DNA from: a virus
DNA length: 24,149 nucleotides
Strand: one strand, 5' to 3'
IMG/VR virus record: IMGVR_UViG_3300047474_000090
Span: 1 to 24,149 of that record
Shown here: positions 1 to 7,223 of the stretch, piece by piece
Position numbering within the stretch: position 1 is the stretch's first letter
How the letters are laid out: the number at the start of each line of letters is the position of its first letter
Program-made: the position numbers and the translations under genes
Notes under the pieces: generated by a model
What the model was told of the DNA's origin: nothing
The model's input: the letters and a program-made list of their open reading frames with translations, nothing else
Database searches by the model: none

Positions 1-1033
1 TTGTTTTAGTTGGGAGTCCTTCTGAATCGCCTCCGCCCCAATATCTGTTTGAAAGAATTCCTGTGATTTTTCCGGCTTGTTGTCCCTTCCAAGCAATATC
101 AACATGTATGTCTCTATTTTTCATATAACCTCGTCCTATTCCAATACCAGTACAGCCTGCATTCGCACAAGCCTGGACAAAATTTAACATTATTTCAAGG
201 TCATCTTTATTAGTTGCATATAGTTCTTTGCCACCCATCTTATCTAAGTAGAGTACTACATCAGCACCGTAGCCTTTGTCGTGTCTGTTAGACCCTGTTC
301 TATTTTTACGATTAACTCCGCCTTGGTTCTTTGGAACTTGTCCACCGCTAGTAATTAAAACATCAACTTTTGCTGTTGCTGCTGCACCTTCTATAATACT
401 GTATAATTCTTGTTGTATAGGCAAAGACCTAAAAGTACCAGCATTGCCATATTTAACTTTGCCAGTAGCACTTCCTGTCTTAACTGAAAACGCACTAAAC
501 GGTGCATCAGGAAGTGAAACAATAGTTCCTTCTGGAGTTGTAACAACTTCTTTTCCTCCGTAACCTGTAGGTTTGTTTTGTGTAGTTCCTACTCCGCCTA
601 GATACCCGCCAATAGCAGCGCCTGCTGATTGCACAGATGCATATGTAGTAGGATTTACATTTACCCAATTTGTAGGATTTGCAAGTTCTCCGTTAATTTG
701 ATCTAACTGCCCTGAACTCTTAAGAGCTTCCATTTTCATTGCATGTTGTGCAATATTTGCAGGGTTGTTAGCTACGGTATCTGCTTGTCTCATATACACG
801 CCTTTAGTGTCAGTATCTAATCTATCTGCAATGATACGCATATCATATTGTATATCTTCAAATATAGATGCTATTTCTCTAAGACATGCTTGGTGTGCTA
901 AATCATGGTCAATATGAACGTGATCCGGAGGACTACTACCCGGATCAGTATCAATGTCTGTATGATTAACCGTGGTTTGGCCAGTACCTTCAACGGTCGC
1001 TTCTTCAAAAATATTGCCGGGTCTTGCAGCCAT
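1..1033 (-). CDS. Virion protein with C-terminal M15-type peptidoglycan peptidase domain (3' end beyond window)
   Basis: An open frame of 344 codons runs from ATG at 1033 off the left edge without a stop. A GAGGA ribosome site sits 6 bases before the ATG. Residues 1-130 hold an Asp/His-rich stretch and a helical segment, and residues 135-150 are Gly/Ala-rich. From about residue 185 the sequence resembles M15 (D-Ala-D-Ala or L-Ala-D-Glu) peptidases: H251-x3-G-x-G-A-D258 fits the HxxGxxxD zinc signature, and H310-V-D inside DIHVDIAW fits the third zinc ligand and catalytic acid region. Family knowledge says such enzymes cut peptide cross-links of the cell wall. The long N-terminal part suggests a baseplate or tail protein that opens the wall during infection rather than a free endolysin; that is inference. 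Fold assignment is from motifs only. Confidence 0.7.
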   Translation of the reverse strand, partial: MAARPGNIFEEATVEGTGQTTVNHTDIDTDPGSSPPDHVHIDHDLAHQACLREIASIFEDIQYDMRIIADRLDTDTKGVYMRQADTVANNPANIAQHAMKMEALKSSGQLDQINGELANPTNWVNVNPTTYASVQSAGAAIGGYLGGVGTTQNKPTGYGGKEVVTTPEGTIVSLPDAPFSAFSVKTGSATGKVKYGNAGTFRSLPIQQELYSIIEGAAATAKVDVLITSGGQVPKNQGGVNRKNRTGSNRHDKGYGADVVLYLDKMGGKELYATNKDDLEIMLNFVQACANAGCTGIGIGRGYMKNRDIHVDIAWKGQQAGKITGILSNRYWGGGDSEGLPTKT

Positions 1034-1057
1034 GGTAGTCCTCGCTTTATATTACTA

Positions 1058-1066
1058 TATATTTAG
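1058..1066 (-). promoter_or_regulatory. Late-promoter-like motif CTAAATATA
   Basis: On the minus strand this reads CTAAATATA, close to the T4 late promoter TATAAATA. It lies 25 bases before the M15-domain gene and is one of more than ten similar sites in the window. Confidence 0.5.
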
Positions 1067-1074
1067 CCGAGGTT

Positions 1075-1365
1075 TTAGACCATTTGAATATTGCTGGTAC
1101 TCGTAGTGTATTGTTTTGCGATATCTGATTCTGTTTTAGCAATACAACTTACTGTTGATGCTAAAACATTAAATTTAGCATCAGGTGATACGCTGTACAT
1201 GTATGGTGCTAGGCCTAGTCCTTGCTGTTGCATAACTAGTACCATAGGTTTATGTAGTGTAAATTTTGTATCTGATTCATCTTCAAGACGAGCAACAATC
1301 TCTTCGCCTGAGCTTAGTTTTAGAGACACGGTGTCTCCGTTTTTATATGGGGTTTCAATTAACAT
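1075..1365 (-). CDS. Small Sm-like (LSm-type) fold candidate
   Basis: This encodes 96 residues. A longer frame begins with TTG at 1407, but the ATG at 1365 lies one base after the glutaredoxin stop and is preferred because it is ATG and removes a 41-base overlap. The segment GDTVSLKLSSGEEIVARLED followed by a hydrophobic strand (KPMVLVM) resembles the first strands of Sm/LSm beta-barrels, where a bent strand carries the G-x-x-h-x-G-x-h pattern. No experimental function is known to me. It is the last gene of the nrdB-glutaredoxin transcript, so it may be co-expressed with deoxynucleotide synthesis. An alternative is a generic small beta-barrel without RNA binding. Confidence 0.6.
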   Translation of the reverse strand: MLIETPYKNGDTVSLKLSSGEEIVARLEDESDTKFTLHKPMVLVMQQQGLGLAPYMYSVSPDAKFNVLASTVSCIAKTESDIAKQYTTSTSNIQMV

Positions 1366-1366
1366 A

Positions 1367-1618
1367 TTATAAAGTGTATCCTGTTCCGTTATATCCGGTG
1401 TTATCAATGTATTCTATCATTTGCTCGTAGCCGCCTACACTTGTTCCGCTTATCTTAATTTGCGGAAATGTTCTTGCTGTAGGAAACTGTTCAAACAATT
1501 CTTCACGAGTAAAATCTGTGTCCAGTGTATAGTACTCAAATTTTAGATTATACTTTTCACAAAATGCCTTTGCCTTTGTACAACTTGGACATGCTGGCTT
1601 ACCGTAAATTTCAATCAT
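1367..1618 (-). CDS. Glutaredoxin
   Basis: This is an 83-residue glutaredoxin, the normal length for the single-domain family. The active-site motif is C10-P-S-C13, the cis-proline loop is TFPQI (residues 50-54), and the glutathione-binding region is GGYEQM. It should transfer electrons to the ribonucleotide reductase encoded next to it, as T4 NrdC does. Its ATG overlaps the nrdB stop in an ATGA junction, so the two are probably translationally coupled. Identity is firm; which thiol pool reduces it cannot be seen. Confidence 0.93.
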   Translation of the reverse strand: MIEIYGKPACPSCTKAKAFCEKYNLKFEYYTLDTDFTREELFEQFPTARTFPQIKISGTSVGGYEQMIEYIDNTGYNGTGYTL

Positions 1619-2718
1619 AATGAAAAGCCTTTCAATGAATCCTTGTCTACATCTTGTTTGATGCCGCCAATAATATAAGACTCTACTTCTGTCTCTTGTG
1701 GAGCAACTTGTAGCCCTGAGCTACTTAACCAATGTGTAGTCCAAGGAAGAGGGTTAGTATTTACTGGTTGATCAAATATTGCATTGAACCCCAGCGCCTT
1801 TAGTCTACGGTTTGCAATGTACTCCACATATTGATGTAATAATGTGCTGTTGAGTCCAATCATAGAACCGTCTTTGAACAGATAGTCTGCCCAATCTTTT
1901 TCTTCTGCAACACACTCGCGCCACAGATCATAAACTTCTTCTTCGCACTCTTTTGCAATCTTAGCCATCTCTGGATCGTCTTTGCCTTGCGCCCACAATT
2001 TCAATACGTGTGTGCTTAGTGCTAGGTGTTGTGCTTCATCACGAGCAATAAGACTAATAATCTTAGCTGAGCCTTCCATTAGCTTTAGTTCGCCGAAGCC
2101 AAACGTACATGCAAAACTTACATAGAAACGTAAGCCTTCTAAAATGTTTACAGTTTGCATTGCAAGATACATTTTCTTTTTTACATCTTTCATGCTGCCT
2201 TCGCCACGATGGAAATATGCATCAGCTGCATCGTTAAATGCATCGTAGTGTTTAGTTACACTTTCTGCTCGTGCAATAATTTTCTTATCATCTAGAATAG
2301 TATCAAACACTTCTGCAGGATCAGCATACACGTTCTTCATAATGTGTGTATAACTACGTGAGTGAATTGTTTCAAAGAAATCCCAAGTAACAATACATCC
2401 TTCTAGTTCCGGAAGTGAAACATGCGGCAAAAATGCTAGGCACGGTCCACGTCCTTGCACACTGTCAAGCAGTGTTTGATATTTTAAATTAGCAGTAAAG
2501 ATATGTTTCTGCTCTGGACGGAAGTTAGCAAAATCCGCTCTGTCTTTTTGTAGACTTACTTCTTCTGGGCGCCAAAAGTATCCAAGCATAGTTTGATTTA
2601 GTTTATCAAATACTGGGAACTTAAACACATCATAACGCTGTGTATTTTGATCTGCACCAAAGAACATATTCTGTTTGGTGAAGTCTACTTTTTCTTTATT
2701 AAAAACGGTCTTTGCCAT
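1615..2718 (-). CDS. nrdB: Ribonucleoside-diphosphate reductase class Ia, beta subunit
   Basis: This is a 367-residue diiron radical subunit close in length to E. coli NrdB. The metal ligands line up: D85, E116, H119 (in ETIHSRSY), E194, E228 and H231 (in RDEAQH). The radical tyrosine is Y123, four residues after H119 as in E. coli (H118/Y122). The C-terminal tail ends in GFSL, comparable to the tail that docks into NrdA. The enzyme makes deoxynucleotides for phage replication. ATG at 2718 has AGAGGAAAG just upstream. A separate sigma70-type promoter lies in the gap after nrdA, so nrdB can be made independently of nrdA. Confidence 0.97.
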   Translation of the reverse strand: MAKTVFNKEKVDFTKQNMFFGADQNTQRYDVFKFPVFDKLNQTMLGYFWRPEEVSLQKDRADFANFRPEQKHIFTANLKYQTLLDSVQGRGPCLAFLPHVSLPELEGCIVTWDFFETIHSRSYTHIMKNVYADPAEVFDTILDDKKIIARAESVTKHYDAFNDAADAYFHRGEGSMKDVKKKMYLAMQTVNILEGLRFYVSFACTFGFGELKLMEGSAKIISLIARDEAQHLALSTHVLKLWAQGKDDPEMAKIAKECEEEVYDLWRECVAEEKDWADYLFKDGSMIGLNSTLLHQYVEYIANRRLKALGFNAIFDQPVNTNPLPWTTHWLSSSGLQVAPQETEVESYIIGGIKQDVDKDSLKGFSL

Positions 2719-2743
2719 TTGCTTTCCTCTGTATATCTGTCTT

Positions 2744-2759
2744 ACTATACCAGTATAGT
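2744..2759. repeat. Perfect 16-base palindrome over the nrdB promoter
   Basis: ACTATAC-CA-GTATAGT has two 7-base perfect half-sites with a 2-base centre. It fully covers the -10 element of the minus-strand promoter in front of nrdB, the usual place for a repressor operator. It could instead be a chance AT-rich palindrome. Confidence 0.6.
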
Positions 2760-2780
2760 AGTTCTATGCGGTTTTGTCAA
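2752..2780 (-). promoter_or_regulatory. nrdB: Sigma70-type promoter for nrdB-glutaredoxin
   Basis: On the minus strand there is a consensus -35 TTGACA (2780 to 2775), a 17-base spacer, and -10 TATACT (2757 to 2752). Transcription would start about 30 bases before the nrdB ATG. Such host-type promoters suggest early or middle expression, unlike the late motifs elsewhere. Confidence 0.75.
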
Positions 2781-2783
2781 CCA

Positions 2784-5087
2784 TTAAATAGCGCATGCCT
2801 CGCACTCTTCGTCATCTTCTGTTATTTGTGAAGGTTGTAATTCAACCTTCGGCTGTTCATCTTCTAATTCACTTGGATCAGTTTTGTAATCGTAAGTGTT
2901 CTGGTAGTAAGATGTTTTCCAACCATACTTGTATGTGTTTAACAAATCTTTTATCATTACACTCATTGGTACTTCATTATTTTCAAACTGCGTAGGATTA
3001 TAACTCCAATTTCCTGATATGGCTTGATCAAAAAACTTCTGCATAACTGCAACAACATTAATATAACCTTCATTGTTTGGCATATCCCAAAGCAAAGAAT
3101 AATAATTTTTTAATGTTTGATACTGCGGAACAATCTGCTTAAGAGGCCCTTTCTTTGACTTCTTAACGGACAAGTAGCCTCTAGGTGGTTCAATTCCGTT
3201 TGTGGCATTTGACACAACAGAACTGCTCTCCGATGGCATTTGTGCGGACAAGGTCGAGTGGCGTAAGCCATGCTCCCTGATATCATTGCGTAAGCTATCC
3301 CAATCATAATTTAATTTATTCTCCACTACTGTGTCAACATCTGTCTTATAGGTATCAATAGGAAGGATGCCGTCTGCATATTTAGTACGCTCAAAGTAAT
3401 CACATGCGCCTCTCTCCTGCGCTAAATTGTTGCTGGCTTTAAGCAGATAGTATTGGAACGCTTCAGTTAAGTCATGTACTAACTTCCATGCTTCTTTATC
3501 ACTATATTGTACTTTATTCTTAGCAAGGAAGTGCGCTAGTCCAATGTAGCCTATACCTAATGAACGTCTTGCTTTTGTGCTAATTTCAGCTGCCTTGATT
3601 GGATACTTTTGATAATCAATAATTTCTTCTAATGCTCTAACTGCTAAATCGCACAATTCTTCTAAGTCGTCTAACTGTCTAATAATGCCAACGTTAATTG
3701 CTGACAAAATACATAATGCAATTTCACCTTCTGGATCATCAATGTGTGTTAAAGGCTTTGTTGGAAGTGTAATCTCTTGGCACAAGTTGCTCATGTATAC
3801 TGTATCTTTAAATGAACTGTGCGTGTTACAATGATCAACATTCATAATATAAATGCGTCCTGTTTCTGCACGTTCTTTAACTAGAGCAGAAAACAATTCC
3901 ATAGCTGGTATAGAACGTTTTTTAATACTTGTAGCACGTTCATACTTTTCATAAAGCTCTTGGAACTTGTCTGCATCACCAAAGTATGCTTCATATAGTC
4001 CAGGCACATCGTGTGGTGAGAAAAGGGTTATATCTCCGCCGGATAACAATCTTTCATACATTGTTTTGTTTAATTGTATGCTGTAGTCTAGCTTACGTAC
4101 TCTATTGTCCTCTGTGCCTTTGTTGTTCTTTAGCACAAGGATGTCTTCAATCTCTTGATGCCAAAACGGGAAGTGTGTTGTAGCACTGCCGCCACGTACA
4201 CCGTTTTGTGTACAACAACGTACAGTTGACTCGAACTTCTTTAGAAACGGGACAATACCTGTGTGTGCTACTTCCCCGCCCCTAATTTTTGAATTAACGC
4301 CTCTGATTCTTCCCGCATTGATGCCAATTCCTGCTCGTTGGGCCGTATAGCGTCCAATAGCCATGTCACTGGCAAAAATACTATCGAGAGTATCGTCACT
4401 GTCAACAAGAACACAACTAGCAAACTGGCGAACAGGGGTACGCACACCAGCCATAACGGGTGTCGGTATGTTGATCTTAAATAATGAGGTCGCATCATAG
4501 TATCTCCTTACGTAATGCATACGTGTTTCTTTTGGGTAGTTAGCAAACAATGTTGCTGCGATCATCATGTACATCATTTGAGGAGTTTCAAAAATTTCTC
4601 CAGTAGAACGATCCTGACATAGATACTTGTCAACTACTTGACGTAGTCCAGCATAAGTAAAGTTCTCATCTCGCTTGTGCCGAATGTAACTGTCTAATGT
4701 TGCAATCTCGTCTGCTGTGTATGACTCTAATATAGCTGGGTCGTATACCTTACGCTCAATATTACTATTAATATTTTGCTGTAATGTAATAGCATTGTAC
4801 TCGCCAAAGACCATTTTGTTTACACCATAAGATAGTAAACGTGCTGCCGCATATTGATAGTTTGGATTGTCTAAACTAATAAGATCGTTTGCGCTACGTA
4901 CTAACACTTCTTGAATCTCAGCAGTACTCATGCCATCGTAAAATTGTAAATTGGCGTTCATTTCAATTTGACTTGAACTCACACCGGCTAAGTTTTCACA
5001 TGCATGTTCCACAACTTTGTGGATCTTATCAATGTTGAGTGATTCTTTAGTGCCGTCACGCTTGACGATCATTGTTCCATTAGACAT
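2784..5087 (-). CDS. nrdA: Ribonucleoside-diphosphate reductase class Ia, alpha subunit
   Basis: This is a 767-residue catalytic subunit, near the 761 of E. coli NrdA. An N-terminal ATP-cone (residues about 5-95, starting VKRDGTKESLNIDKI) indicates dATP feedback control. Catalytic residues are visible: C225 (FASCVL), N434, C436 and E438 (SNLCQEI), and C459 (ALCILS). The radical-transfer tyrosine pair is in KTSYYQNTYD near the end, and the C-terminal redox cysteines are C762 and C765 (CEACAI). No intein or intron interrupts it. ATG at 5087 follows a GAGGA site, and a late-type CTAAATAT motif lies 23 bases upstream. A second frame inside the gene (4268-4498) has a good ribosome site and is discussed as a finding. 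Confidence 0.97.
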   Translation of the reverse strand: MSNGTMIVKRDGTKESLNIDKIHKVVEHACENLAGVSSSQIEMNANLQFYDGMSTAEIQEVLVRSANDLISLDNPNYQYAAARLLSYGVNKMVFGEYNAITLQQNINSNIERKVYDPAILESYTADEIATLDSYIRHKRDENFTYAGLRQVVDKYLCQDRSTGEIFETPQMMYMMIAATLFANYPKETRMHYVRRYYDATSLFKINIPTPVMAGVRTPVRQFASCVLVDSDDTLDSIFASDMAIGRYTAQRAGIGINAGRIRGVNSKIRGGEVAHTGIVPFLKKFESTVRCCTQNGVRGGSATTHFPFWHQEIEDILVLKNNKGTEDNRVRKLDYSIQLNKTMYERLLSGGDITLFSPHDVPGLYEAYFGDADKFQELYEKYERATSIKKRSIPAMELFSALVKERAETGRIYIMNVDHCNTHSSFKDTVYMSNLCQEITLPTKPLTHIDDPEGEIALCILSAINVGIIRQLDDLEELCDLAVRALEEIIDYQKYPIKAAEISTKARRSLGIGYIGLAHFLAKNKVQYSDKEAWKLVHDLTEAFQYYLLKASNNLAQERGACDYFERTKYADGILPIDTYKTDVDTVVENKLNYDWDSLRNDIREHGLRHSTLSAQMPSESSSVVSNATNGIEPPRGYLSVKKSKKGPLKQIVPQYQTLKNYYSLLWDMPNNEGYINVVAVMQKFFDQAISGNWSYNPTQFENNEVPMSVMIKDLLNTYKYGWKTSYYQNTYDYKTDPSELEDEQPKVELQPSQITEDDEECEACAI

Positions 5088-5109
5088 TTCTTTTCCTCTT
5101 TGTTATTTG

Positions 5110-5117
5110 ATATTTAG
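5110..5117 (-). promoter_or_regulatory. Late-promoter-like motif CTAAATAT before nrdA
   Basis: The minus strand reads CTAAATAT 23 bases before the nrdA ATG, overlapping the end of the preceding gene. The spacing allows a short leader with the GAGGA ribosome site. Confidence 0.5.
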
Positions 5118-5539
5118 TGAAGTGGAGGCATCTTATATTCAAGTTCAGAGTAGACGGTTTGTGGTAAGTCTTTTCTATGAACATAGGAATCTCCGTTGAA
5201 TCCAACAACAAAATTATCTATCATTAGTAGGTAATGAGTGTCTGAGTTTTTGTTGTCGCGTGTTATGTTTATCTCAAAATTCGAGGTAGATAAACGATCT
5301 GTTAACTGTAAAGAGTAACATATTGCAAGGATTTTTACAAATTTACAATAGACATTTTCCTCTAATAGTTGCCAAGGATCAGGCCATGTACTTTGTGTAT
5401 ATGGATCAATTGCAAGTGTAGTTAATGGTGCTTGATTATAGAAGTCGATTGCGGTTTGTATAGGGTCTTCGCAAATTTCTAACATATCTCTAAACTCACG
5501 CCAGAGAGACATTCTATCTTCAAATTTTTTGTCAAACAT
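5114..5539 (-). CDS. Unknown 141-residue phage protein
   Basis: I do not recognise a named family. The N-terminal third is helical and charged, with the motif WPDPWQLLEENVYCKF at about residues 52-67. The C-terminal half looks like beta strands (SNFEINITRDN, THYLLMIDNFVVGFNGDSY). There is no signal peptide or membrane segment. It starts 13 bases after the tail spike stop with no clear ribosome site, so it may depend on translation of the spike gene. It ends 26 bases before nrdA. A tail or fibre accessory role is possible from position only. Confidence 0.8.
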   Translation of the reverse strand: MFDKKFEDRMSLWREFRDMLEICEDPIQTAIDFYNQAPLTTLAIDPYTQSTWPDPWQLLEENVYCKFVKILAICYSLQLTDRLSTSNFEINITRDNKNSDTHYLLMIDNFVVGFNGDSYVHRKDLPQTVYSELEYKMPPLH

Positions 5540-5552
5540 TAATTTTTACACA

Positions 5553-7184
5553 TCATGCTTTTGTTTTTAATTTATAATGAAACTCTCCAACATCACTAGG
5601 CGTAGTGTTTCTTGCCTTAATTGATATAGTAGCTGTTCCATCGTCTACAGTATATTCAGCATCGAATGACAAATTATCAGCTTCGCTTTCTGTTCCTGTA
5701 AAATCAAAATCATCGGACAAATTGTACGTGTCATTTACAGGATCAACAATAATAGTCATCTTTCCCGAACGGTATGCTTGTATTATAGCAGATTTATACA
5801 AATAGTCAACCTCTAATGCACGAATTCCTTCAGCAGGTAGCTTAAATAATTTTGTAAACTCATTAAACTGCCCGATTGACAGTTGATGTGTGTAGTCTAG
5901 GTCAGTAATAACTGGACCTTTTACTTCTGGTACATATTGCATCGTTGTCCACTCTACATATGTATCATCTTGTGCCCAAGCCGGTGTACGGTTATTAGCT
6001 AAGATGTCTGTTCGTTCGAACCAATCTCCTTTTGAGGAGTTATACGAATTAGTAAAATCAATGACAGGATGAGTTATGTTAATATCTGTGCCTGCTTCAT
6101 TACCAACTCTATAAAATTTATTGTTAAGACTTTGATTCTCCTTGCCAGCAACAATTTTAATTGCAGATTGGTAGATGCTATCAAATTTACATTTTGTAAT
6201 TAAGTTATTGATTGGTCCTGTTAATTGTCCGTCAACACCTAATATAGTATCGAGTCCAAATGCAAAACCTTGCCACAATGTTTTAAACTCACAGTTTTGC
6301 CAAACGTTATCGATAATATCATTATTAGATTTAACTGCTGTTACAAAGCCTTCAACATTAACATTAGTAAATGTATTCCTTTTTGTATTAACTGTTGTGC
6401 TAAGAGCTGTTAGTTCAATTCCGTTTACTGTGCCATCTACTGCATCACCTAAACTATATGAACCAGTAATTTTTATGTTACTAAAGACACTGTCAACACA
6501 ACTTTGTAACGCAAGTCCTGCGCCTGCTGTTGATTGAATACTTAAACCGTCTAATGTAATATTTCTTGCTTGATTTAGTGTTGTACTAGTTGAATCAGGT
6601 GCAGGAGTGCCCGGAATACTTGTATCGTTTACTGTTTTAAATGCTGGAAATGCACCTGATATAAAGATTGTTTTATCAGCGCCTGCACCTTGTATAGTAC
6701 AGTACGGGGGTAAGTGTAATGAATCAGATAGTGTATACGTGCCTGCTTCAATATGCAAAACTACTCTAGACTGCGAAGTGCCTTTGTTTGATGGATTTAA
6801 AAATAACTGATCAATTGCTCGTTGAAGAGATGTTGTTTGATCTGATCCGTCACCCGAAGCTCCAAAAGAACGTATGCTTACTCTATCATCTAATCTAGCT
6901 TGCAGAGTTCTTAATACAGGTGCGTTAGTAGATGTGCCTGTCGTAATATTTAAATCTTTTCTATACGTATATGTGTTTGCAAACTCGAATAAGTTATCAT
7001 GCTCACTTAGCAGTTTTGTGTTGCCTACATATGGCGAGCCTTCTGATACTGCACCATTTCCAATAAACAGTTCTTGTGTATCAACAGCCCATCCAAGTTC
7101 GCCGCTTGCTAATTGCGGTAAACCTGTACCTTGATTCTTTTGTCCTCTACGAACTTGTATTCTTGATATTTGAACAACAGCCAC
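5553..7184 (-). CDS. Tail spike / receptor-binding protein with right-handed beta-helix
   Basis: The protein is 543 residues. Residues 1-60 (QISRIQVRRGQ, then LASGELGWAVDTQELFIGNG) match the N-terminal virion-anchoring domain seen in phage major tropism determinants. From about residue 100 the pattern RVSIRSFGASGDGSDQTTSLQRA is split here as RVSIRSFGA and GDGSDQTTSLQRAID; this is the classic entry into a pectate-lyase-like beta-helix. The helix continues with repeated short strands to about residue 390, and a beta-rich C-terminal domain (about 400-543) follows. It probably binds or trims surface polysaccharide on the host. The start is GTG at 7184, chosen because AGGAG lies 8 bases upstream and the N-terminal domain begins at once. 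No catalytic residues could be assigned. Confidence 0.88.
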   Translation of the reverse strand: MAVVQISRIQVRRGQKNQGTGLPQLASGELGWAVDTQELFIGNGAVSEGSPYVGNTKLLSEHDNLFEFANTYTYRKDLNITTGTSTNAPVLRTLQARLDDRVSIRSFGASGDGSDQTTSLQRAIDQLFLNPSNKGTSQSRVVLHIEAGTYTLSDSLHLPPYCTIQGAGADKTIFISGAFPAFKTVNDTSIPGTPAPDSTSTTLNQARNITLDGLSIQSTAGAGLALQSCVDSVFSNIKITGSYSLGDAVDGTVNGIELTALSTTVNTKRNTFTNVNVEGFVTAVKSNNDIIDNVWQNCEFKTLWQGFAFGLDTILGVDGQLTGPINNLITKCKFDSIYQSAIKIVAGKENQSLNNKFYRVGNEAGTDINITHPVIDFTNSYNSSKGDWFERTDILANNRTPAWAQDDTYVEWTTMQYVPEVKGPVITDLDYTHQLSIGQFNEFTKLFKLPAEGIRALEVDYLYKSAIIQAYRSGKMTIIVDPVNDTYNLSDDFDFTGTESEADNLSFDAEYTVDDGTATISIKARNTTPSDVGEFHYKLKTKA

Positions 7185-7211
7185 TGAGTGTCTCCTACAT
7201 TGTAATTATAT

Positions 7212-7220
7212 GTATTTATT
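7212..7220 (-). promoter_or_regulatory. Late-promoter-like motif AATAAATAC
   Basis: The minus strand reads AATAAATAC in the short gap before the tail spike gene, 28 bases from its GTG start. Confidence 0.55.
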
Positions 7221-7223
7221 CAA

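Noticed and set aside
276-563. Plus-strand open frame of 95 codons
   Set aside because: It lies opposite the M15-domain gene, whose frame is open with clear zinc motifs; the plus frame has no ribosome site or recognisable domain.
2784-5087. Intein, intron or homing endonuclease insertion in nrdA, common in phage reductase genes
   Set aside because: The frame is continuous at normal length with all catalytic motifs in order.
6001-6030. T-arm-like GTTCGAACC suggesting a tRNA
   Set aside because: It is inside the tail spike reading frame, with no acceptor, D or anticodon arms at proper distances.
5553-7184. Diversity-generating retroelement, suggested by the tropism-determinant-like N-terminal domain
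   Set aside because: No reverse transcriptase and no template/variable repeat pair is visible in the window; the anchor domain alone is widespread in tail proteins.
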